Source: Varanus komodoensis
Taxonomy: Eukaryota > Chordata > Lepidosauria > Squamata > Varanidae
Assembly: GCF_004798865.1 (NCBI RefSeq)
Contig: NW_025336598.1
Coordinates: forward strand, 13,083,601-13,147,600
Direction of reading: 5' to 3'
DNA length: 64,000 bases
Every line of letters begins with the position of its first letter. The stretch's first letter is position 1. The notes beneath the pieces are model-generated. The model searched no databases and was not told where the DNA came from. It saw only the letters and a program-made list of their open reading frames with translations. Below, one piece after another: positions 23,556 through 36,810 of the stretch. The position numbers and the translations under genes were made by a program.

Positions 23556-26124
23556 ATATGATTATAAGGTGCTTAGATGATGCTTAGAGATACTAAAAAC
23601 AAACACAGACAATTAGTAGGGAAGCTGTCCTACTGTGGTGTATTTAAATTTGATTCATGAGATGACTATATCGGACCTCTCTGGTCGACCCAACACTTGT
23701 TCATGCTCCCAATCCAACCTTACCTAATCTAACATTAGTGTGCCATTAGCAGCATGTTTTTGATTTTTATATATTTGGTTTGATCAAACATACTTTGAAC
23801 TCCTGCAATGTGTGGCATTTGCCAGCTTAAGCAGAGCAGAGCCTGAAGATCCCCCCAAATATTACACTGTTGCCAAGGAACCTGGGATGCCTCTGCACCA
23901 GAAAAGGAACCTGAACAACAGACTAGTAGCTAACATTATTAATTGCATTCTCCAGTGCCTTTCAGACTTCTAGCTATGGTCAGTCACATCATGCCATGAT
24001 AAAACAGTGAGGCTCTGCTCCCTGGGAGCCAGCCTTTCACCTCTTCTCTCTATTAACAACCATTCAACTTCAAGGGCATGTTGAGAGCAGAAAAACCTTA
24101 ACAAGCACACTGCTCTCCTGCTACTGTGCCTCTTTTTTATTGTTAGGGTACTTATTGAGCAAGTACAGTCAACATTTTATTGCTTGGGGCTACGTTCTTT
24201 AAACCACACAGTGAATCTCCTCGAGTATTTCCCACTAGCATGTAACCACAGAATCACAGACGACAGCGTTGCTGTGAAAAGCCCTGACATATGCCTCCTC
24301 CCCCAGCATGGGATGTCCTCTTTGAACGGCAATCATTCAAACACAAAATACCAATGCCATTTTATTTGTGATGCTAGGATTGCCACAACATATTCTACAG
24401 TTTCTTTCCTTCAGTCTCAGGATGATTAATAACAATTTTCAACACAAAAAATGAGATATTAAAAAGCACAGCCTACAATATCCCAGATTTAAAGAGCTAT
24501 GAGCCATGCAATAGCATTCTCCTGAATTGAGTTCTGAGGCTTCTGCACAGACAAAAGAGGTCCCAACTTCTGCAACCCATTCCAAATTCCTACAAAAGGC
24601 TGCAAATCGGTTGCATCTGCTCATCTTTGCAAGGCATAGCAGAGGAAGGCCAAAAGTGGCATCTAATCAATTCTACTCACACCCATGCTTTCCCCACAAG
24701 TAGGCTTCATTCCACTAGCACTTGAGACCTTCCCTGTGGGGGAAAAGGACTATGGCTTTTTTTACAGTTCCTCACTGACCCTCCTGAGTATTTTCCTTAA
24801 CCAGCCACGATTATATCTTTCCTGTATTGCTAACCACCCCAACACACACAAGCAAAGGGAAGAAAAGCCTGACCTTGGGGAAGGGACAGAGGTATCAAGT
24901 GGTGGAAGTTTCACCTCAACTCTGGAGAAGCCTTGCAAGGCCTCTCCTTGGCTATATACTTGCCATTCCTAGATGTATTGACCAAAACTCTAGCTCCAGC
25001 CCCCAAACAACACAGGTGTTCACCCTACCTTTCAAAACCACCTGTAAGATAGTAATCAGAAATCAGCCTAAAGAGTAGCTTCTATTTTTCTGGGCTATTG
25101 GTGAAAAACCCAACTTGAGGTCTTTATTATATAGTTTCTAAGATCTAAGAGCTTCAATAAATTGCATCTTATTTGCATTTTCTCTTTGGGAAGACTGGGA
25201 ATGGCTAATCAGTGCTGAAAAAGAGCAGTTCTCTGCAGGAGTTCCCATTGCCAGAACCATTCTCACTCCATTGCAGATGGTAGCCATGCAATCCGACCAG
25301 GGATCACCATCTGGTCCCTCTTCATGGCTTGGGCTTCCTGCTGTGATACTGTCCTTGTGGTGGCTGCAATGACAGTGTGCAGCTGCCTCAGGAAAACAGG
25401 GCCAATCAAAAGCACCCCAGGCCCATCTGCAGGAATCCGTCCTCCTGGTGAGCAGATCAGAAAGAAGTGAGAAGCACAGCCATTCTCTCCCCCTTCCAAT
25501 CCTGTCACCAGGCCAGGAAAGGGAAGAAGCAGGTATTCCTGGAGACTTTAAGAGGCACTGAGCTGGTTCTAGCAGAACATGTAGCATACTTGCTCCTGCC
25601 CACTAGCCTGCCTCTGGCCTTAGCCTTCCTAGTGGAAGAAAGAAATAGGAGAGAAACAGAGAGAGAGAGTGTGTGTCTGTTTCAAAATCCCAACATACTT
25701 AAATTGTAGTCATTCATTCTACTGGATCCCAATCCCACTCAAGGATGTGTGTATGTTCAGAACATTCTTGTATTACAACAGCTTCATTCCAGCATGCAGT
25801 GCACTGGAGTGGGGTAGTATCTCTCTTCGGATCAGCAGCTGTGAATAGGGTAGTCAGGTATCCTAATTTGCAAAGGGCAGAACTCTATTTCAGGGCAGAG
25901 TTCTTTATTTAAAGATGACCATTGCTTGAAGGGCTGCACTGTTCAAGAACAGAGAGCAGGAGTTTTGAAGTTGCCCCTCAGAAGTTAGTACCTGGACAAC
26001 AGACTCAGCAACCATATACGTCACTTGGTCACAAACTTCCCCACTCTGATGAGATGTATTGTATTTCTATTGAAATTATAGTAATTATTCCGACATTGCA
26101 CATATATATATCAACACATGCACA
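23556..26124. other. Non-coding stretch
   Basis: No repeat family or exon is recognised. One 149-codon minus-strand reading frame (25138-25587) has no motif I know and is broken up by equally long frames on the other strand. A GA/GT-rich simple stretch lies at about 25653-25678. Confidence 0.5.
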
Positions 26125-26682
26125 ATTCATGGAACTGTGTCAAAAAGTATTAGCTCCCCTATACTCTTCCCTAGTCAGACCTCATCTACAATATTGTGTC
26201 AAGTTCTGGGTGGCAAGATTTAAGAAAAATGCAGAGAAATCAATAAGGGTCCAGAGGAGGGCAACAAAAATGATCCAGGGTTTGGAAACTGCCCTATGAG
26301 GAGAGACTGGGTATGTTCAGCCTTGAGAAGACTGAGAGAGAACACAATATCACTTTATAAGTACCTGAAAGGCTGTCACAAAGAGGAAGGACAATTTCCT
26401 CTTTTCACTCATACCAGTGTGTAGGACACAGAATATTCAGCTCAAATTGTGACAAACCAGATTCAGGTGAGATATCAGGAAATGTTTGCTCACTGTCAGA
26501 GCAATATGACAGTGGAACCAGTTTCCCAGAGAGTTTGTAGGCTCTTCTACCCTAGAAACATTCATAAAGAAACTGGACAGTCATCTGAGTAGGATGGTGT
26601 AAACTGGTGTCCTGCAACAGCAGGGGGTTTGACCTGATGGCCTTCTCAGCCCCTTCCAACTCTACTCTTCTATGATTCTGTG
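26125..26682 (+). mobile_element. CR1 LINE, C-terminal RT region through 3' end
   Basis: A well-preserved CR1 3' fragment. It encodes SLVRPHLQYC at 26168-26197 and VQRRATKMI at 26249-26275, hallmark residues near the end of CR1 ORF2. The 3' portion includes GGTTTGACCTGATGGCCTTC and CCCCTTCCAACTCTACTC and ends TATGATTCTGTG at 26671-26682, close to the expected ATTCTATG tail. The 5' side is truncated, as usual for CR1. A stop after codon TAL near 26300 and other changes show it is dead. Confidence 0.9.
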
Positions 26683-27510
26683 CGTAATCTTCTGTACTCT
26701 TTTTCACTGATGCATTTTCTCCTGTTGGATAATGCATAAGTGGTCACCCTAGCATGGAAAAGGGAACAGTAACAAGTCTTGTGCAGAGTTTCAGAGCCAA
26801 TTAGAAATGCCAGACTAGGTGTCTTATCCCCCCTACATTTTGTCCTACCGGGGAAGGCACAGATTTGCTGTGGGTATCTTAACTGGGGAAATAGTGTTGC
26901 AAAACAGTTAAAAATTCCCTGCCCTGTTCCAGGGTACCAATCTGAATTCAGCCCTGCAGGACTGTAATTAACATTTGCAAAATGTTATTAACATTGGGAG
27001 ACCCTTGTCACAAAGCAACCATTCCACGTCCAGCTTGGCTGACTCACTTGGGAGACACAGCAACGACGTCTGAGTTCACTTAAGGCTGCAATTCCAAGTA
27101 TATTTTACCAAAAAGATTAACTAACCTGCTTAATTAGTCAGTTCTTACTTTGCAGAATAAATCACAGTCTGTTCAGAAAGGGGTGCAGAAAAGGCCTGCT
27201 TGGTGGGCTTTTTGTCTTGTTTGTCTTGTACCAAAGAGTATTCTAAGCATTATTGTAAGAAACAAGCCTACTTTACACCCATCCTCATTCTCTCAGAACT
27301 CTAACATGAGACACATATATCCTGAGCAGATATACTCTAAAGAAACATATGCTCTAGACAGAAGAAAAAGTCACATACATACATGTTTGGACAGAAAATA
27401 AAATTCCGCAACACCCAACCCTCCCCAGCCAACTGGGAGTTGTAGGACTTTGCTTCTGTTGCATGGAATTGTGCTCTAAGTCTGCTGACTGAATCCTAAT
27501 GCTTTGTTAC
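26683..27510. other. Non-coding stretch
   Basis: I see no gene. Near 27085 GGCTGCAATTCCAAGTATA resembles the recurrent squamate motif discussed in the findings. Near 27415-27460 CCAACTGGGAGTTGTAGGAC resembles one arm of the palindromic hAT family, too short for a firm call. Confidence 0.45.
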
Positions 27511-27736
27511 TATCATCATCATGATATTTGCATTTATACCCTGCCTTCTTCCCCTCTTGCACAAAATACAAGGCAGCATGCATTGTCCTCCTCCACTCCT
27601 TACCCTCACAGCAACAACCCTGTGAGGTAGGGTAGGCTGAGAGTGAGTGACTGGCCCAAAGCCGCTCAGTGAGCTTCACTGGCAAGTCATCCAGCTCTTC
27701 TGTTGCCACAGTCCAGCACTGGCCCCACCATGTCAC
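27511..27736 (-). mobile_element. MIR-like SINE
   Basis: It has the same layout as the SINE at 9760-9996: TTTATACCCTGCCTTCTTCC at the left, CAACAACCCTGTGAGGTAGG and GAGTGACTGGCCCAAAG in the core, GTGAGCTTCA, then a degraded tRNA-like head ending CCCACCATGTCAC at the right. Read in RNA sense it lies on the minus strand. The B box is largely lost, so the copy is probably silent. Confidence 0.75.
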
Positions 27737-28439
27737 ATTGGCTAACAAGGCCAGGATGTGAAAATCCACTGCATGGGGAACTGTGCAAAGGGCCTGCTGT
27801 TAATGCAGACAACTTTATTTGGACACACACTTCCCAAATAGCCACTAGGGCTGCAAAGCCACACTTTCCAGAAGATATTCCTGGATGCATTCTAGTAGCT
27901 GATGGGATCAACTTGCAGATTCAGTGGCATGCTGTTGCCAAGATGATTCAGATGCGTATTATTCTATCACCGGTGCTTTCTGAATGGCAAACATATGCGT
28001 AATTAACTCCACTGAGGATAATCACACACATGCAGCAATGATTCAGACACTGTCCTCAACACGCCATGCCTGCATGTGAGAAGGTGGAAATACCCACAAA
28101 TGGAGGGATAGATTTTGCACATCTGTGAGTAAAACTAATCACTTTTACCTTCCAAGGTAATAAAGGCTACCTTGAGGAAACTCACAATATTGTGATTTGT
28201 GAGCCATGTGGCTGAGACTGAACAGCAGCATGGAAATAAAAGATGGGGCCTGGAAGTAGAGTTTGCCTCTGGTGGTTTCACTGCCCTAGTTTTGACATTT
28301 TGTGCCATTCAAGCAGTGGCCACGTTCTGCAATAGAGGTTGCTGCATTTCAATGTGCTGTAATTTTGATTGGCAAAACAGTTTGCCATCCCTTGGGAAAA
28401 CAAGCTGCTGTATAAACCGGAAAATACATCACTGTTATG
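27737..28439. other. Non-coding stretch
   Basis: Nothing recognisable is seen between the SINE and the reverse CR1 fragment. Confidence 0.45.
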
Positions 28440-28735
28440 TCCATTTTCCTAACTAGCCTTCCCCCATTTGTACTTGGAATTTTTCTCTTCCTTTACAGCC
28501 TTGCATTTTATCTAAATTAAATCTCATCTTGTTAATTTTCACACAGTTCTTTAAACTCTCAAGATCCTTTTGTTATCTGTCCCCGTCTTCCACAGTTTTA
28601 CGATTCCTCCTAATTTGGTATCATCTGCAAATTGCATCGTTGGGTGTATATTATTTAGGGGAAAAACACATTAAGCAGCACTGTGGCCAGGACCGACCCT
28701 AGTGACACCCCTTCCCCATTGATTATCTTCTAAAT
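28440..28735 (-). mobile_element. CR1-type LINE, reverse transcriptase palm fragment
   Basis: On the minus strand 28605-28631 encodes FADDTKLGG, the catalytic box of CR1-group reverse transcriptase. The adjacent sequence toward 28690-28735 corresponds to the segment before the box (usually PQGSVLGPVLFNIFIND), diverged here. Toward 28450-28560 it corresponds to the part after the box (usually LQRDLDRL then WQMKFN). The piece is truncated at both sides. FADD and not YADD separates it from the L2 copies. Confidence 0.8.
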
Positions 28736-30489
28736 TGATGCTGTGCCATTTATAATTGCAGAACACAGAGTTATAAGGAGAAGTAACGAGTAGCAATTAA
28801 AAATAAAAAGGGGGATTTGCACAACGTCAATATAGGCTGCAGAAGAGCCTCCCAAAGGAAGGGGTCTATTGCTTAAAAATAATAAAGTAGTAAGTAATGA
28901 AGAAAACGATACAAATGGCATTTCAAGTCAGTTCTCAGGAGCAGTTACTGCCCACAAAGATAACACTCTTCTGCCCAAAACGCTCATGGCTTTCTGATGT
29001 ACGTGTAATTAAAGAGGGTGGGTGTGGAATCTACACTGTCAAGAAGATGCAGCTGATGACCTACAGCTACGAAAAGGGGCAGGAGGATGACCTATCATTC
29101 TCCAGTTTCTATGTTTCAATTCCTCTACACATGCCCCTAATAAACACCATCTAAAGGCATGTGAAGCAGCCCTTTAATGCAGGAAGTATAATGTTCCCAA
29201 AGCTCTTATTACCCACAAAACTGAGAACAGATGACAACATCATAAGTTTCAGTTCACAGGCAGTAAGTCTCCGAAACAGGATCGAGGCATGCAATAATCA
29301 CTATCCCTATTATTTTGTCATCCCACATCACTTCCCAGTTACACCAGCATGCACAGAAGGGTAGCAGTACCTTCTTGGGCTGCTACCAGTGGTGCCAGTC
29401 CCACTCATTGCATGGTCCTTCTCGGATTTTGGCTGGCTTCCAAGCACTGAGACAGCTTGTGCGCTGAATTGTCAGCCTGGGTTCAGGCAGAAGAAAATGG
29501 CAGCTAAGTGATATGCAAGACAAGTCTGACCAGGGACAGAAATAAATGACAAAGACCCAGCCATATAATATGCACTTCCAGCTGAGGGAGGTACACCTGC
29601 TTTGAGAGGATACCTTGATTGGAAAACTGCCCTTGTCTGCTCTTGTAGCAATGCTAGGATGATTTGTATCAAAGCAACAAAAGCTATTAGGAATATCTGA
29701 GGGGGGAGGGAAGAAAGCTGTGTCCGAAAAGGACAGTGTCTTTTATTGCTGATAAGATTTGATATTTACCATTGTTGCTTCTTGAGGACACAGACTTCGT
29801 AAGACTGCTTTAACTAATGTGGCTGGAACTTATCATCTGGTATGAACCAATCAAAGATGAAGACCAGAAATCTTCCCAATCTTCCTCTGTAAATATAGTT
29901 AGCCAAAGTACCCCTGCTGCCACTGTGCCTCCCCTAGTTCCGCCATTGGCACCACACAAACCAAGGCTTCCAAAAGCAATTCTGGAAAGGGAAGCTCCCT
30001 TCTGTGAGTTCCTCTGACACACCTGGTATACTATCTGTGTGCTTAGTTAGCTGAAGGAAGCTTTGTTATTTTCATGTCCAAGGAGGTCAATAAGGCTGGG
30101 GGTTCTGGGAGCTGGGACACGTGATCTGTTCTGCTGTTGCTCCTTTCTAAATCTCCCCCTTTTCCCTCCTGATTTACCTGTAATTTTGCCTTCTGTGTTC
30201 TGGCTGATTTAGTACCAACCATCCCGGTTGTTTTTCCCCAAATCTTGGGTTGTCATGTGCTGAATCCAGTGTTTGGTCCATGACTGGGGACCTGGAAGGG
30301 TCTGGGTGCGGACTAGATCCCAAGGAGCTGGAGGGAGGTGGGGACTCTGGAGCAGCTGACCACTACAAGCATTAATTACCAGGACTAGTAGCCCTTGATA
30401 GGCTTCTCCTCAGTGAATTTGTCCAATCCCCACATCTGGTGCAAATGAGTGGAATATGTGACCACTTGTATGGCCTTTCATGTAGGCAT
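28736..30489. other. Non-coding stretch
   Basis: No repeat family or gene is recognised. Short plus- and minus-strand reading frames overlap at 29810-30022; neither has a motif. Confidence 0.45.
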
Positions 30490-30570
30490 GTCATGAGTGG
30501 AGCTGGCTAGAGCCAGGGGTCAGACTAGATGGCCCAGGAGACCCCTTCTGACTCACTCTATGGTTCTATG
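30490..30570 (+). mobile_element. CR1 LINE 3' tail
   Basis: The segment ends GGTCAGACTAGATGGCCCAG, GAGACCCCTTCTGACTCACT, CTATGGTTCTATG. This is the CR1 end with its ATTCTATG-like terminal repeat, lightly diverged. The 5' boundary is uncertain. Confidence 0.75.
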
Positions 30571-31729
30571 TGTCATCAGTATTTCAGCTTGGCTTGTCAA
30601 GTGCCCCATAATAAAACAACATTTCAGTGCATGGAGTGCTAGTGCGTTCAGACTGAAAATAGGGTTCAGAGAGAAATTTGTTTGGTTTGTATTCTAATAC
30701 AAACTGAACTAATATTGTGTTTCCACACCTCTGGGTAAATCAAAACTCTGTTCTCTCATAAAAATGTGTTCACATTCATTATACTAAGAAATGTTCTTAC
30801 AAAAAATCATGTTAAGCAAAAATGGATACAAAAATACAAGGAGGAGGAGAAATATACACCAAAATGCTTATGAATATTAATGTAAACATTTAAAACACGC
30901 AAGTTGGGAACACACCACATTTCTGATTGAAGAAAGAGTTTGTGATGAACTGAAGTATGAAAAAATAAGAAACTGAGAGAAACTGAAACAGACAGGTTTA
31001 TCCACCTCTAGTTGAAAGAAAGCCTTAGTGGAGGTGCAGTCCAAGTGGATGACATTAAGACACTGAGTGCCAAATTGACCTGCAATGGTAAAGTTGTGGT
31101 ATGTGCACATCCTGAAATGTCACTATGTTGCCCAAAATGATGATACTTTGCTGGGTATCCATGTGTTTTGCTTCAGCTTCAGATAAACCTTCTCAAGACA
31201 AGCTACAACGTCCTTTAGTGGCGTTGGTTGTGCTGCTCTAAAAGGTTTCACTATTTTGCCCCCATCAAACCACCTTAGATGGGAGAAGGCAGAAACAAAC
31301 AGCACTAGAAGGTGTTGCAGACCGGGATGGAGGTGGTGAAGGAGGCACTTCAGTGCTAATCAAAGCACAGGGTCAGTGAGTCTCCCGGGACAGCAGATGT
31401 CAACTGATGGCAAGTGCCAATTTAAAGCAGCTGGAATGCTGGCCTGTAATAGTGAGGTATTGCATTTCACAACTATGCTGCTGAAACTTTGTCCTCTTTG
31501 TAAACAGAGCTTAAGCCCAGACTGGAAATTGGCCACTGAGTTTTCAGTAGCCTTGCTTATATCAGATGTGCAGATAGTTGCTTCTAAAAGATCAGGAGAT
31601 GAACTTTGGGAATATACCCAAAGAAAACATTATTTAAATGATACTATTTGGTGTTTTCACCTTGAATGGCAAGGGAAAATCTTAACCTTGTGAAGATCTC
31701 CTTAACCAGAAGACGTTAAGCTTTGCTTC

Positions 31730-31730
<1 letters not shown>

Positions 31731-31766
<36 letters not shown>

Positions 31767-31800
31767 TATTCTCTGTGTGTGTGTGTGGGGTGGGGGGGTT
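31731..31800. repeat. Compound (CTGT)n(CT)n(GT)n microsatellite
   Basis: About five CTGT units pass into about seven CT units, then TTATTCTC, then a GT run and a G-rich end (GGGGTGGGGGGG). All boundaries are directly visible. The GT part is of a type that can adopt Z-DNA. Confidence 0.95.
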
Positions 31801-34347
31801 AAAAACTGTTTCCACCATATATGCATTCAGGAACACATATTCAAGGTTTTTTAAATTGTTGCTCTGGTTATTATGGTTTTTTAATATTTTACTTTGTATT
31901 TGATTACATTTATTATGATTTTTTGCAAACTACCCTGGTTGATTTCAGAAAGGCAATTTAGAAATAAAATTATCAAATTAATAATAATGTGGCTTTGGAT
32001 TGTAATCTTGACATGAATATAGATTCACTGGCTTCAATCAGGGAGACACCACACAGAGCCCTGACATTTTTCCTTGCCTCTATTTTCTAACCAGCTAATG
32101 GGTATTTTGAAAGTAAACTGCCAATACTATAACTGCAGCGAGGCAGAGCACTTGGTGGAATTAATTCTGTTTTGCTTTGTTTTTTTAAATAGGTAGGTTG
32201 ATAGTACCAAAAGCAATGATTTCTGTGCAAAGTGTTTGAGAGGTTATGAAACAAAGACAGTGATGATGAAAAAAGTGATAATGAACTTTTAACACAGAAC
32301 CAACTGCCAAAAGAATTTAAGAAAAAATAAGCAGTCACTGTGACATACGAAGACAACATTCTTTTTGTGTTGAGCCTTCTAAATGAGGAGCCCAGCAGTG
32401 CTGTTAGGTGATATGCATCATTTCATGTTACACTTTGTCCTTCAAATGTGACAAGCAAGCCCTCTTTCTGCTGTGGGGAGTCCTGGATACCCTGATGACA
32501 CGGCCATGTGGGCCTGTGAACAAGGCCTTGTTTTTCAACATAAGGCACAGCCCATTCCAATGCTGGGACTATCATGTCTGCATGGAGTGCTCAGCAGAGA
32601 ATACAGGATTTACACATGGGAAAAAGGTTTCATTTTTAGTCTTGTTTTCATTTTGGTATGGCGTTACTGTGAATACCTTTTTTTATTCACATTAATTTAG
32701 TTTCAAATTTAGTTTCACTTTTGTTTTAGCATCTTTAAAATCATTTTAGTGGAAATACACTGTTTCTTCTCTTGCTGATGGTTTTGGTGCTTTTCATCCA
32801 AATGGAATAAAATTTGCAGTTTATATTTCCTTACTCAGCTACAAAGAACATGGGGCAATCTCTCAGCTTAACCTACCTCACAAGGCATAATGAACAGAAA
32901 TGGATGGAGGATAGCTATGTGCACCAGCCTGACCTCTTCGGATGAAAAGCATACATTTAATACATAAATGCATTATATATATAATACATATATAGTACAG
33001 AAATGTATGTATCTGCATTATCCTGTTGCCCATGTTTTTCTTCCTCCATCTCTCTTTTTATTTCTTTTTGTACTCTCATAATGTAAACTCCTCAGGACAA
33101 GTGCCCGCCTTTCGTTTTTCGTTAATCTGGAAGTTGGTTTGGTTACTGGGGAAATAACACCGGGGTAGAATTCACAGCAGCTTTTATTCCTGTGGTGTAA
33201 GGAAGCGATACTAGGCAGTGACAATCGCAGATAAGTATCCAAGACCAAAACAGAGTGAGAAACTGACTGAGAAAGGTTTTGTCATTTCTGTCTCAGATTA
33301 TGCTGGGGATGTTGAAGTCCATTTTATTGAGAAATCAATTCTAATTTGGCAGTCCACACAATATCTGGCAGAAGCCACTGGAAGCGAGTCTCCATGCCAG
33401 CCAATTTGCTTCTGCTGACTTTACGTTAGCAAACAGAAGCTGGGAAGGTGATGTGTGGTTGAAAGCCTCATGGTACAGATGACATTTTCTCAGTGAATAC
33501 TCAGGCTAATAAAGGTTGAGAAGCCTTCCACATTGGTTTCACACTTAAACATTTGATTTGTGGGGTCTAAAGGGTGGGGTGGGGAAATCTTGGCTAAAAA
33601 CGAGATGTGTAAAGGGCAGAAGTATTCTAAGTCCCCCAAGGAGCCAATCTGTATGCCACAGGTTTTGTGAAAGGTGAGATCCTCTGAACAGCTTCCTTCT
33701 CAGCTTTTATAAAAGCTTAACACCAATTGTTCTTCAATTCAACTGATCTTAGAAGTCCAGTACCAGGTCCTGCAAAAGACTGTCAAAACTAGAAGAAAAA
33801 TAAAGCTTTTAAAGGGTAGTGAATTATTGAAGAAACGATGTCTATTGAAGTTGCAGGAATGTACTGCGTAAAATTTATCATGGCTACGTGGCTGGAAGCA
33901 TAGAATGTGCCGCTTAATGCAATGTTTTCCTGACCTTTAAGTAGCTGCTGCTGTCCTAACCTTATTCGGGCTGGTATATAGGTATTCACTCAGAATTTAT
34001 ACAAAGTATCTTGGGGAGGGGTGAGGCTTTGAGCTGTAAAAGGTTCTCCAGAGAATGATGAAAAGCCATCTCTGAAAGCATTCTTTGAGCCAAAAGGGAA
34101 GGAGTTGTTTTTAAATGTTAATCTAAACAAGATGAAGAGATATTTCAAGAGTTCATTATTTACTCATATACTTAACTGACATGAAATAAGGAGGGAGGTT
34201 CTCAGAAGGGCAAAACATTAATTTTATTTATTTTCTATAACCTACTGTCTCTTTCTGATCCCATTTTGCAATTTCAATTGCACTATTCAACCTATTCAAA
34301 TTTTTGCAGTAGGCTGCTGCTAGTGGTGGACTGTTTTTTTGCTTCTG

Positions 34348-34361
34348 CCCCCCCCCCCCCC
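34348..34361. repeat. C14 homopolymer
   Basis: Fourteen consecutive C bases in an AT-rich neighbourhood. A tract of this length is prone to replication and sequencing error, so its exact length is uncertain. Confidence 0.9.
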
Positions 34362-35018
34362 ACTCCAATCTTACTAGTGTCCTTCTCAAGCCTGGAGTGG
34401 GTTAGGGACAGCCTGTTTCATGTGAAGATGTGTTGCATTGAATTGAGCCCTACTAACATGAGGGAGATCTACTGAGAATATGAAAAGGCAACGGGCAGTT
34501 TGGAGGGAGAATTCAAGCCTTGGGCCTGGTACTTCCCTGCTGGTTTCTATGATAGACCAAAGACTCTCCCTTACTTTGTAGCTCAAGCCCTAATCACACG
34601 TTATGTTTAAGACTAACATGCAGCAGTGCCTCTCCTATTTAGTTGCTCAGGAATCATATTCTTGTTCCCCTCCTGCTATGCCTTTCCCCTGCCTACTCTT
34701 TTAAAAAGTGGGGGGAACCTATAAGAATCTGTGATTTCTTTCTTTTTAAAAACCCTTGGCAGGGAAGAGCAGGGGAATGTTTACGTTTCTCCTCATCACA
34801 CATAGTCCCGATTAAGACGGAGCTCTCCAATACTTACTTGTGAGAAATTTTAAAAAGAGAGGAGCAGGTGTATGTTCTGTCTTTAACATTACGTGTACTT
34901 TAGCCGTCAGGTATTGTGCAAAGAACAGGACACCTCAGGTTCAAACTCCTCCCTCAGTGGCATGGCCCCAATCCATATTGCCTTCTCCAGAAACTTACTA
35001 TCAAAGAAGAGAAAACAT

Positions 35019-35036
35019 GAGAGAGAGAGAGAGAGA
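35019..35036. repeat. (GA)n microsatellite
   Basis: About nine GA units are directly visible. Confidence 0.9.
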
Positions 35037-36798
35037 AAGGGACAATGGCATGTTTAACATCACTTCTAATGTGGTCATCCATTCACTTTAGTTTGCGGCT
35101 GCTTTAACTCACCACACTTTAGCCAAGGAAGCAAGGAAAGGTCTCTCTCAAAGGCTCAGTTGGCAAGCTCATATTGAAGAGGCGTGAGTCAATGTACAGA
35201 GCCTATATTGCTTACCCTTAACCAGAATTCAAATAAAAAATTTTTTTCTTCTAGAACATTGCCAGTGATATACAATTGAGTCCAAGATAGGTCAAAGTTG
35301 TGTTTGTAGAGACCATTTCTCTAATTCTTTTTGAGGGGAGGGGTAATTTAGCATCATTTGTAGTGGAAGTTGCCTTCTTTTTAATCACTGCTGCCTCAGG
35401 TGGCACTGATTGCAAAGATCTTCTCCTGGCAACCTGGCTGCCAATATGATTCCCACATAATGCCCCAGACCAAGCTATTTTCCTTGTGCTTGCATGGAAA
35501 TCATAGTGGCTGAATGACATTCTTTCTGGTGCTAAAACATGTGCCCTCTCTATATCTTGGAGAAAGTTTTTCTGTTTTGGGGAGCTCAAATATTCCTCCC
35601 CCTTCCCCAAATTAAGCCCAAACTGTCCCTGTAAGAGCTTCAAGTTCAGGTCTAGTAGAGGAATGCTTTTAGTAAGATCGACAGATAAACCCTCCAACAG
35701 GTGGTGTTACATTTTCAGGTGTGAAATGTATTTGCTGATTGCACTCAAAAAACAAATATACATCTCCGGATTTTTCTGCTTGCCACCTATGATAAAACCA
35801 TCCCTGGGGAAAATATATAAATATAGAAGCAGAAGACACAGCAAAATGTACTCAGTGGCTGAATCCTACTTCTTAACTCTGCTCTCTTTTACTCTTAATC
35901 AGCAGGAAAAAATATGACTTTCAAGGCCTACTCTTCAAGCAGCATGTGGAAACAAGTTTATTCTTTAGTGAAGAAGTTTGTCTCTGAACAAATGTGAGAT
36001 TCCCTGTGCACAACTGCATATGATTTCCTCTATTCAACTGGAGTCCCATATTTAGAAGTATATCATGACTTACATTTCCACACTCCATTTAGGACCAAGT
36101 TCATTGCTCCATAAGGACCCAGTACCCTCTTCTCTACATCAGAAGCATTCTCTCAGCCTTAAGAAAGATCCATTTTCCCTTTCTTATTCCCAGAAGTGAG
36201 TTAAATCTAGGGCAATATGTCCTAAAAGTATTATTTTTCTTTAAGTCCCTGGGAAAAAAAAGCTAAAGCTTTTTGTTTTTCCTCTTAGAGAACAGTTGTT
36301 CAAGCCAGCGGCGGGAGACTGGCTTGTTACAAGCTACGCTCCCATTCTTTTTGGTTGTTTTCTACACTAAAGAATACTCTTGGACAGGTTCTAGACAAAA
36401 CTCTTGACCTAACACAAGGCTCCAAGTCTCACAGGGCTCCCAAACATCTATATCTGATAAGACTGAACATTCTTCTCTGAGAAAACCTGTGAGTTAAAAG
36501 CAGGCTTGAAATTCTTGTTAAATATGTGATGGCGCAAATTTGATTTGCCACTGCACTGAAAACATTGTTCACTATTTTGAAAAGATTGTTTCTGACCCTT
36601 TGCAAGTGCAACCATTTCCTTTCCTTTCCTTTTTTAATGTTTTTTTTCCTGTGCTACTGCCTATAGAAAACTTGCCAATTGGGAACTGTTTCATACATAC
36701 TTAATGAGAAAATGCTTACTAGAACACCTTAGAAGAGGGGAGGACCCCATCTGGGGATCGGGGGCCAATTCCTCTCTCATCGGAATTCCCTGGGCCTA

Positions 36799-36810
36799 CC
36801 CCCCCCCCCC
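36799..36810. repeat. C12 homopolymer
   Basis: Twelve consecutive C bases followed by GCTGCAGCTG. It is the second long C tract within 2.5 kb. Confidence 0.9.

Noticed and set aside
25260-25480. Hydrophobic stretch in a plus-strand frame resembling a membrane segment
   Set aside because: Single short stretch without start, acceptor or family resemblance; frames on the other strand are longer.
26125-26299. 125-codon frame as host gene
   Set aside because: The SLVRPHLQYC and VQRRATKMI motifs identify it as the CR1 LINE C-terminus.
29817-30017. Pro/Val-rich plus-strand frame of 66 codons
   Set aside because: Natural-looking composition, but no splice borders, no motif, and an equally long minus-strand frame over the same bases.
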